From Croceicoccus sediminis (GTDB lineage Bacteria > Pseudomonadota > Alphaproteobacteria > Sphingomonadales > Sphingomonadaceae), in assembly GCF_007570835.1 (NCBI RefSeq), contig NZ_SUNC01000001.1, positions 620,001 to 684,000 on the forward strand: a stretch of DNA of 64,000 bases, given 5' to 3'. Below, in pieces: positions 58,235 through 64,000 of the stretch. The stretch's first letter is position 1. Each line of letters starts with the position of its first letter. The translations under genes and the position numbers were made by a program. The notes beneath the pieces were generated by a model that searched no databases, had not been told where the DNA came from, and saw only the letters and a program-made list of their open reading frames with translations.

Positions 58235-58539
58235 CAGTTCGCCTCCTTCTTCGGAGCGGGACGCTCTTTCTTCTTGTACATGGCGAGCATGCGTTCGGTG
58301 ACCGCGAAGCCGCCAAAGATGTTCACGCTGGCCAGCACGATGCCGATCAGGCCCAGCCACTTGGCAGCCGGGCTACCGGCCTCGGCCGCGGCGATAAGCG
58401 CGCCGACGATAATGACCGACGAGATCGCGTTGGTCACCGCCATCAGCGGCGTGTGAAGCGCCGGCGTAACCGACCAGACGACGTAATAACCGACGAAACA
58501 CGCCAGCACGAATATCGAGAGGATAGCGATGAAATCCAT
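58234..58539 (-). CDS. pntAB: NAD(P) transhydrogenase subunit alpha, part 2 (membrane)
   Basis: 101-aa membrane part of the alpha subunit, with three spans (ILSIFVLACFVGYYVVW, MAVTNAISSVIIVGALIAA and WLGLIGIVLASVNIFGGF) and a basic C-terminal tail. In alphaproteobacteria the alpha subunit is split in two proteins, as here. Start ATG 58539; its stop shares a base with the pntB start. It lies 113 bp after pntAA; no additional gene is visible in that gap. Confidence 0.95.
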   Translation of the reverse strand: MDFIAILSIFVLACFVGYYVVWSVTPALHTPLMAVTNAISSVIIVGALIAAAEAGSPAAKWLGLIGIVLASVNIFGGFAVTERMLAMYKKKERPAPKKEAN

Positions 58540-58652
58540 GATTTCCCCCTTGGCCGGTCAGCGTCCTGGCTGCACCTGCCCTATAAAGTAGCCCGAAAAT
58601 CCTGCGATCTGCGCGGTCGGGACGTTATCCCTGCCCGGCAGATCGCGCCGGA

Positions 58653-59795
58653 TCACGCGGTCAGCCGTTCGTTGACGACTTTTCCGTCCTTCGTCAGCCG
58701 GATGGCGTCGCCGATCTCCTCGTCGAGCACAACTTCGTTCTTCTCACCGTCCCAGAAGGCCGACAGGAAGTTGAAGAAGTTGCGAGCAAGGAGCGCCGAA
58801 GCGTCGGCGGCAAGATGCGCGGGCGTGTTGGAAAACCCGACGATCTTCACGCCGTGTTTCTCGACCACTTCGTCAGGCACGCTGCCCTCGACATTGCCGC
58901 CTTGTGCGACGGCAAGGTCGAAGATGACCGAACCTGGACGCATTGAGGCGATCTGTTCGTCAGTGATCAGGCGCGGCGCGGGCCGCCCCGGGATCAGCGC
59001 GGTGGTGATGACGATGTCCTGCTTGGCGATGTGGCTGGAGACGAGCTCGGCCTGCGCCTTCTTGTACTCGTCGCTCATCTCGGTGGCATAGCCGCCCGAG
59101 CCTTCGCCCTCGATCCCTTCGACGCTTTCGACGAAGATCGGCTTCGCGCCGAGCGACTTGATCTGCTCTTTCGTAGCGGATCGGACGTCGGTGGCCGAAA
59201 CCTGCGCACCAAGCCGGCGAGCGGTGGCGATCGCCTGAAGCCCGGCGACGCCGACACCCATGACGAAGGCCTTGGCAGCGGTAATCGTACCCGCCGCGGT
59301 CATCATCATCGGGAAGGCGCGGCCATACGTGTCGGCAGCGACCAGAACGGCCTTGTATCCGGCAAGGTTCGATTGGCTCGACAGGACGTCCATGGACTGC
59401 GCACGCGTGATGCGCGGCATGAATTCCATCGACAATGTCTCGAACCCGGCGGCCGAATAGGCGTCGATCACGTCGCGATTGCGGAACGGATCGAAGATCG
59501 CGGCGACTTTCGCCCCAGGCTTCGCCCCGGCAAGGTCGAGCACGGCGGGCGCCTGAACGCCCAGCACCCAGTCCGCGTCCTTCACGGTCGCGGCAAGGTC
59601 GCCGACACTTGCCCCGGCATCGACGAAATCGGCATCGGAGATCGAGGCATGACGCCCCGCACCGCTTTCGACCTTCAGCGTCGCGCCGAGTTTCACAAGT
59701 TTCTTAACGGTTTCCGGTGTCGCTGCGACGCGCGTCTCTCCGACCGCGCGTTCCGCCACGACGGCGATGATTGGCCCCTGCCCCGTTCCCTCCAT
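58653..59795 (-). CDS. pntAA: NAD(P) transhydrogenase subunit alpha, part 1 (NAD-binding)
   Basis: 380-aa soluble NAD(H)-binding domain (dI) of transhydrogenase. Hallmarks are the alanine-dehydrogenase-like N-terminal EGETRVA-type segment (here VGETRVAATPETV), the Rossmann loop VMGVGVAGLQAIATARRLGA and the NAD-contact region TALIPGRPAPRLIT. Start ATG 59795, 14 bp after the small cytochrome oxidase subunit gene. Normal length for the split form. Confidence 0.97.
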   Translation of the reverse strand: MEGTGQGPIIAVVAERAVGETRVAATPETVKKLVKLGATLKVESGAGRHASISDADFVDAGASVGDLAATVKDADWVLGVQAPAVLDLAGAKPGAKVAAIFDPFRNRDVIDAYSAAGFETLSMEFMPRITRAQSMDVLSSQSNLAGYKAVLVAADTYGRAFPMMMTAAGTITAAKAFVMGVGVAGLQAIATARRLGAQVSATDVRSATKEQIKSLGAKPIFVESVEGIEGEGSGGYATEMSDEYKKAQAELVSSHIAKQDIVITTALIPGRPAPRLITDEQIASMRPGSVIFDLAVAQGGNVEGSVPDEVVEKHGVKIVGFSNTPAHLAADASALLARNFFNFLSAFWDGEKNEVVLDEEIGDAIRLTKDGKVVNERLTA

Positions 59796-59809
59796 GGGTC
59801 AGCAGCCGA

Positions 59810-59932
59810 TCAGGCGATGATCATTACGACGATGGCCGCGATGATTGCGCACGCGATCGTGCCCCACTTCGTCATCGAGATGAAGCCCTCGTAAGTCGAG
59901 CGGGCGGCCTTCATGTTGTCCTTGGTAGCCAT
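59810..59932 (-). CDS. aa3-type cytochrome c oxidase subunit IV, small membrane protein
   Basis: 40-aa single-span protein: MATKDNMKAARSTYEGFISM, then WGTIACAIIAAIVVMIIA and the stop. The DMKAARSTYEGFI-like stretch followed by a lone membrane helix is the bacterial aa3-type subunit IV family, whose prototype packs against the oxidase in Paracoccus without being essential. It is encoded next to pntAA instead of the ctaCDE genes, an arrangement common in sphingomonads. The ATG at 59932 follows a purine-poor leader. First gene of the pnt transcription unit. Confidence 0.85.
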   Translation of the reverse strand: MATKDNMKAARSTYEGFISMTKWGTIACAIIAAIVVMIIA

Positions 59933-60250
59933 GGCTGTCCGTATTCCCCTTGCTATTGCGCCCGATCCGGTTGCGGGCGGGCGATAACCAGTCCCTGCGG
60001 GCCGAACCCGCGGGGCGTTTGGCTCTATCCCGCGAACCGGGCGCGCACAAGCCCTGCGAAATCTGCTAGGGCCGTCGCCGGTCCGGCAGTGCAGCTTGGG
60101 CGATGAACGCCGCTTTGCGCATCACGACCCGCACGAATGGCAGCTCCGGGTAAGATCTTCGTGGGATTTAAAGGCATTGTTTACGATGTCCGTTTATTTA
60201 TTTTCCTCGAACGCCGCCGGCATCCTGCCTGGCGGAATGAGGGAAACGGC
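59933..60250. other. 318-bp divergent intergenic region
   Basis: Separates the minus-strand cox IV/pnt operon from the plus-strand regulator gene, so it should hold two divergent promoters. I see no gene or known RNA. At 59993-60015 a 9-bp hairpin (CCCTGCGGG/CCCGCGGGG, one G-T pair) is present. The stretch 60163-60205 is clearly AT-richer than its surroundings (ATTTAAAGG, TTTATTTATTTT) and is the likeliest promoter zone for the regulator, but no consensus -35/-10 pair can be defended. Confidence 0.4.
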
Positions 60251-61666
60251 ATGGAAGAAGACGAACTGCGCCTTCTGCTAGTGGTCGACCGCGACCCTGC
60301 ACAAGTGCGTCTCGTAAGCTCCATCGCGGCGCGCGCCGGATGGCGCACGCAATCCGTCTCCGACGTTTGCGCCGCCATTTCGCGGCTGGCCCGCGTCGAT
60401 GACGGCCATGTCTGCGCGCTGCTTCTGAACAGCGAGGTCGCTGGCGACGACAGTTGCCAGGTCATCGGGACGATTCGCGAGGCCGCGCCGAACCTGCCGA
60501 TCCTGTTTCTGACACAAAGCGCCTCACCGCTTCTGGCCGTAGAGGCGATGCGCGCGGGCGCAACCGACTACCTGATGCAGCCGATCGCCTCGGAACGCCT
60601 GCTCTACGCCCTTGAAAGCTCGACCCATTCCGACGTCATCCGGGACGAACTTGCCCCGCTGGCCGAAAAGATCGAGGCCTCGCTCGATTTCGACATGATG
60701 ATCGGATCGGCCCCCAATTTCCGCGCTGCGCTTGCCCGTGCGGCCAAGGCAGCCCGCGGGCACGGCCCCGTGATCGTCGCCGGAGAGGCCGGGACCGGCA
60801 AGGAACTGCTCGCCCGCGCCATGCGCTCGGCCAGTCCGCGCGCCAAGGCTCCCTTCGTGGTGCTCCACACCGCGGGGATGAGCCCTGGCAACCTCGAATC
60901 GGCGCTCTACGGCCATGAAAAGGGGGCCTTTCCCGGCGCGTTCAGCCGCAAGAGCGGCGCCCTGCAGGATGCCGATGGCGGAACGCTGCTGATCGATGAC
61001 ATCGAACGGCTGCCCCCTGCCCTGCAGGAACGGCTGGCCCGGACGATCGCAACGGGTGAAGCAAGACCAGTGGGCGCCTCACACAGCTTCCGGCTGGACG
61101 TGCGCGTCATCGCGACGGCGGCGGACGATCCGCAATTGCTGGCCGCACAGGGCGTCATCGCCCCGGCGCTGGCCGATGCCTTCGGTACGGCGACGATCGC
61201 CCTGCCCCCGCTGCGCGAACGCACGGGCGACGTTGCCCCGCTTACCCGCCACTTCCTCGCACTCATCGGTGAACAGCCGGGCTTGCGCTGGCTGGGCGTG
61301 ACGGACGAGGCGCTGGCCCTTCTCGAGGGCTATGAGTGGCCGGGCAACTTGCGTCAGCTTCAGGCCGTCTTGTTCCGCGCCGCCGTTTTCTGCGACCGCG
61401 ACGCGCTGACCATGCAGGATTTCCCGCAGCTGTTCGACATCGTCGGAGAGACCGCCGCCGCGCCGGTTCCGGTCCATGGCGGCGGCATCACGCTGTTCGG
61501 CGCGGACGGGCACTTGCGCTCGCTGGAAGACATCGAGGCCGACGTAATCCGCCTTGCCATCGGCCACTATCGCGGCCGGATGAGCGAAGTGGCCCGCCGC
61601 CTCGGCATCGGCCGGTCGACGCTCTATCGCAAGCTGGGCGATCTCGGCATCGACAATGCCGCTTGA
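60251..61666 (+). CDS. Atypical NtrC-family regulator (degenerate receiver, AAA+, Fis HTH)
   Basis: 471-aa regulator with receiver (~1-120), AAA+ (~155-385) and C-terminal Fis-type HTH (~430-471, MSEVARRLGIGRSTLYRKL). Start ATG 60251 follows GAGGGAAACGG. The receiver keeps acidic residues D13/D15 and T88 but has Asn60 where the phospho-acceptor Asp belongs and Gln110 instead of the signalling Lys. Walker A (GEAGTGKE) and the LPPLRER arginine region are intact. The sigma-54 contact loop reads GAFPGA (225-230; Pro228 for Thr) and Walker B ends DD instead of DE. It probably binds DNA and may act without phosphorylation, as FlbD does, and perhaps without opening sigma-54 promoters. Confidence 0.88.
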   Translation: MEEDELRLLLVVDRDPAQVRLVSSIAARAGWRTQSVSDVCAAISRLARVDDGHVCALLLNSEVAGDDSCQVIGTIREAAPNLPILFLTQSASPLLAVEAMRAGATDYLMQPIASERLLYALESSTHSDVIRDELAPLAEKIEASLDFDMMIGSAPNFRAALARAAKAARGHGPVIVAGEAGTGKELLARAMRSASPRAKAPFVVLHTAGMSPGNLESALYGHEKGAFPGAFSRKSGALQDADGGTLLIDDIERLPPALQERLARTIATGEARPVGASHSFRLDVRVIATAADDPQLLAAQGVIAPALADAFGTATIALPPLRERTGDVAPLTRHFLALIGEQPGLRWLGVTDEALALLEGYEWPGNLRQLQAVLFRAAVFCDRDALTMQDFPQLFDIVGETAAAPVPVHGGGITLFGADGHLRSLEDIEADVIRLAIGHYRGRMSEVARRLGIGRSTLYRKLGDLGIDNAA

Positions 61667-61698
61667 TGGCGACGCCTGATCGCGGCTAGCTGCCGCGC

Positions 61699-62469
61699 AT
61701 GACACCTGATTTCGATTTTACCGGAAAGACCGCGCTGATTACGGGCGCGGCATCCGGCATCGGCGCGGCCGTGGCCAGCTGGCTCGACGCGCATGGCGCG
61801 GCAAAGCTGGTGCTGGTCGACATGGACCGCCCCGCGCTCGACGCGATGGTCTTTGGCTGCGAAGCCGTACGGATCGGCGGGGACGTGTCCGATGCCGCGC
61901 TGTGGACCATCGGGATGCGCGATCTTGGCACGGTCGACTGCGCCTTGCTGAACGCGGGGATCGCGCCGGGCGGCAAGTCCATCGTCGACAGCGACATTGC
62001 CGAATGGAAGAAATGCATGGCCGTCAACGTCGACGGCGTATTCCTGGGCCTGCGCCGCGTCATGAAGGCAATGGCCGATAACGGCGGATCGATCGTCGTG
62101 ACCAGTTCGGTCTCGGGGACAAAGCCTTATCCCGGAACCGCCGCCTACGCGACCAGCAAGGCCGCCGTTCTGCAGCTGATGCGCGTCGCCGCTGCCGAAG
62201 GCGCTTCGCAAGGTATTCGCGTGAACGCCATCGCCCCCGGCCCGGTCGACACCGCGATCTGGGACAAGGCGGACATTACCGGATCATTGCACGGGGATCA
62301 GGATGCCCGCGCCGCGATGATGGGCGAACTGGCCAAGGGAACGCTTCTGAAACGCGTGCCCGAAACCGACGAGATCGCCGCGTCGATCGGGTTTCTGCTT
62401 TCCGACCTTGCCGCCAACATCACCGGCACGGCCCTGCTCAGCGACGGCGGAGCCAGTCTCAGGGTCTGA
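61699..62469 (+). CDS. SDR-family oxidoreductase
   Basis: 256-aa classical short-chain dehydrogenase. The cofactor loop is TGAASGIG, followed by LVLVDMDR (the Asp favours NAD), NAGIAPGG, catalytic Ser in VTSSVSG and the YATSK pair. The C-terminal SDGGASL is typical. Substrate unknown. The ATG at 61699 has no ribosome site: the preceding bases form a 6-bp hairpin, CGCGGC-TAGCT-GCCGCG (61681-61697). Its last 11 bases overlap the convergent DUF1643 gene. Confidence 0.92.
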   Translation: MTPDFDFTGKTALITGAASGIGAAVASWLDAHGAAKLVLVDMDRPALDAMVFGCEAVRIGGDVSDAALWTIGMRDLGTVDCALLNAGIAPGGKSIVDSDIAEWKKCMAVNVDGVFLGLRRVMKAMADNGGSIVVTSSVSGTKPYPGTAAYATSKAAVLQLMRVAAAEGASQGIRVNAIAPGPVDTAIWDKADITGSLHGDQDARAAMMGELAKGTLLKRVPETDEIAASIGFLLSDLAANITGTALLSDGGASLRV

Positions 62470-63025
62470 CCGTCCAGCGCTGCGCCGTCACGTCCTTACG
62501 AAGGTAGAGCGGATGGCGCGGATGGCCTTCCTTTGTCGTGCCGAAGCAGTTTAGCGTCGCATTCCTGCACAGAATGGCGACTTCGCCGTCCCGCCCGCGA
62601 TGCGCGCCGTGGAGACCCCATGCCGCGATGGTCGTGGCCGCCAGGTCCAGCGCCAGCCGCGTCGCATCGTCGTTGTGCCTGCCCACCGGCCCGCGCCGCT
62701 TTTTGAGGCGGAGCGGATCGGTTTCGCGCAGGGCGAACAGGTTCCAAACCAGCAATGACGCCCCTGCCTCCCGCGCGCGGGAATGGCATCGTGCGATGGT
62801 CGGGTCGTTGGACAAGTGATCGGCCTTTGACGGGTTGAGCATGGCGATGGCCAGCATTTCCCGGTCCGCCGCCGCATCGCGCCAAAGAAGGTAGCGATAG
62901 CGCCCGCACCGGCTGAACACCGCGCCGTGACCCAAAGTCGCGTCATGCCGGAAATCCAGTTCGCGCAGCCCGGCCCACTCCGCGATCCGACGAACGGCAG
63001 TGGCGGCGTCGATCACCCCGCTCAT
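62459..63025 (-). CDS. DUF1643 family protein
   Basis: 188-aa protein with the DUF1643 signature: YRYLLWRD, MLNPSKADHLSNDPTIARC, then WNLFALRETDP and a C-terminal RNATLNCFGTTKEGHPRHPLYL. The family is uncharacterised; members are small soluble proteins often found near mobile or stress genes, but here the gene is joined to folP. The ATG at 63025 overlaps the folP stop by 4 nt. It overlaps the convergent SDR gene by 11 bases. Confidence 0.9.
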   Translation of the reverse strand: MSGVIDAATAVRRIAEWAGLRELDFRHDATLGHGAVFSRCGRYRYLLWRDAAADREMLAIAMLNPSKADHLSNDPTIARCHSRAREAGASLLVWNLFALRETDPLRLKKRRGPVGRHNDDATRLALDLAATTIAAWGLHGAHRGRDGEVAILCRNATLNCFGTTKEGHPRHPLYLRKDVTAQRWTVRP

Positions 63026-64000
63026 TGCGGAAGCTGGGAGAAATCCGTCAACGCGCCGTCGCGCAGGCCCCGCCAGACATGCATCGCCTGAACCGTTTCG
63101 GCCGCGTCGTGAACGCGCAGGATCTGCACGCCCATGTCCAGCGCCATCGTCGCCACCGCCAGCGATCCGGCAAGCCGCTTGTCTGCAGGAGCCTCGTTCG
63201 AGAGCGCACCGATGAACCGCTTGCGACTGACGCCGAGCAGGAGCGGATGCCCCAGCGCATGGAACAGCGGCAGCGAATTGATGAGCGCGAGGTTTTCGGC
63301 CAGCGTCTTGCCGAAGCCGACACCGGGATCGAGGATGATGTTGTCGCGCTTTACCCCCGCTTTCACTGCAGCGTCGCGGCGCGCGCGCAAGTCGTCGAAA
63401 ACGTCCAGCACCACGTTCTGGTACTTGCCACCCGCGTGCAGGTCATCGCCCTTACCCGGCGCGTGCATGATGATAACCGGACAGCTCGACCCGGCCGCGA
63501 CTTCGGCGCTGCGCTTGTCGTATTGCAGGCCAGACACGTCGTTGATGATGCGCGCCCCTGCCTCAAGCGCGGCTTCCATCACTGCGGCCTTGCGCGTGTC
63601 GATGGAAACGGCGGCCCCGCCATTGGCAAGACGTTCGATGGCCGGAATGACGCGCCGGATTTCGTCGCCTTCCCAGATCGTGGAGGCACCGGGACGGGTC
63701 GATTCCCCGCCCACGTCGATGATCGCGGCCCCGGCCTCCAGCATGTCGACGCCCCGGCCCACCGCCGTATCGACATCGTCATCGAACGTGCCGCCATCCG
63801 AAAAACTGTCGGGCGTGACGTTGAGGATGCCCATGACTTGCGGCTGATCCATACGGATCGTCCGCCCGCTGCCGTCGGGAAACTGAAGCTCGATCGCCGG
63901 ATGCGCCATGCGCAGGTTCGACCACTGCCGCTCGCCTTCCTCGACCAAAGCGGCGGGCAACTTTGCCAGCGCAGCGGCCACGTCGGGTGCCTGCACGATG
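63022..64000 (-). CDS. folP: Dihydropteroate synthase, 5' end outside window
   Basis: Folate-pathway enzyme joining p-aminobenzoate to dihydropterin pyrophosphate. At least 326 residues are visible. Core motifs: VMGILNVTPDSFSDGG, IIDVGGESTRPGA, SIDTRKAAV, IINDVSGL, ILDPGVGFGKT, LGVSRKRFIG and a C-terminal LRVHDAAETVQA. The frame is still open at the right edge, and the ~65 visible residues before the core belong to an N-terminal extension that is usual in sphingomonads, so the true start lies outside; GTG 63996 is unlikely. Co-transcribed with DUF1643. Confidence 0.95.
   Translation of the reverse strand, partial: IVQAPDVAAALAKLPAALVEEGERQWSNLRMAHPAIELQFPDGSGRTIRMDQPQVMGILNVTPDSFSDGGTFDDDVDTAVGRGVDMLEAGAAIIDVGGESTRPGASTIWEGDEIRRVIPAIERLANGGAAVSIDTRKAAVMEAALEAGARIINDVSGLQYDKRSAEVAAGSSCPVIIMHAPGKGDDLHAGGKYQNVVLDVFDDLRARRDAAVKAGVKRDNIILDPGVGFGKTLAENLALINSLPLFHALGHPLLLGVSRKRFIGALSNEAPADKRLAGSLAVATMALDMGVQILRVHDAAETVQAMHVWRGLRDGALTDFSQLPQ

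Overview
The window is high-GC chromosomal DNA from an alphaproteobacterium. It is most likely a sphingomonad, and an Erythrobacteraceae-type genome fits best. Supporting signs are a split F1 operon (atpHAGDC) with an 85-aa epsilon subunit, three-gene NAD(P) transhydrogenase preceded by a 40-aa aa3 oxidase subunit IV, split glycine decarboxylase (gcvPA/gcvPB), DUF4197, CobT, FeS-type (6-4) photolyase, an entericidin behind an EcfG-type promoter, and frequent GTG/TTG starts. The assignment rests on gene content only.

Left end (1-12.2 kb, minus strand): one five-gene operon encoding a secreted TPR-CHAT protein, a CHASE2 adenylate cyclase, an exported basic protein of unknown function, a TpsB outer-membrane transporter and a huge Gly-rich TpsA exoprotein that runs off the window. 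This is the most system-like locus here. 12.4-15.7 kb (minus): cobT, a transaldolase-like aldolase and a DUF4197 Tat lipoprotein. 15.8-25.8 kb: priA, two paralogous secreted HExxH/TPR proteins flanking an FeS photolyase, Ada, and a membrane-anchored trypsin-like protease. Three of these genes concern DNA repair or replication restart.

26-30.8 kb: the F1-ATPase operon, closed by a strong terminator. 31-41.7 kb: a surface-glycan island with a DPM-like GT2, a GT-C membrane transferase, two GT4 enzymes, another GT2, two sulfotransferase domains (one fused to a hexapeptide acyltransferase), a GT-A-like protein and a Wzx-type flippase. Its right half (about 36.8-41.7 kb) looks less GC-rich than the surroundings and uses TTG/GTG starts, as expected for an exchanged O-antigen or capsule locus. 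A solitary cpaF follows.

43.6-47 kb: a DMT transporter, a stress-promoter entericidin, and an overlapping trio (BASS transporter, ICMT-like methyltransferase, DUF938). 47-52.5 kb (minus): the glycine cleavage operon gcvT-gcvH-methyltransferase-gcvPA-gcvPB behind a tandem glycine riboswitch. 52.6-55.3 kb: an NAD(P)-binding oxidoreductase, a dGTPase and an Asp/Glu-racemase-like protein lacking one catalytic Cys. 55.4-60 kb: a subtilase with a (CGG)10-encoded Gly linker, and the cox IV-pntAA-pntAB-pntB operon. 60.2-64 kb: an atypical NtrC-type regulator (no phospho-Asp, GAFPGA instead of GAFTGA), an SDR, DUF1643 and the 3' part of folP. I recognised no tRNA, rRNA, CRISPR array, IS element or prophage.
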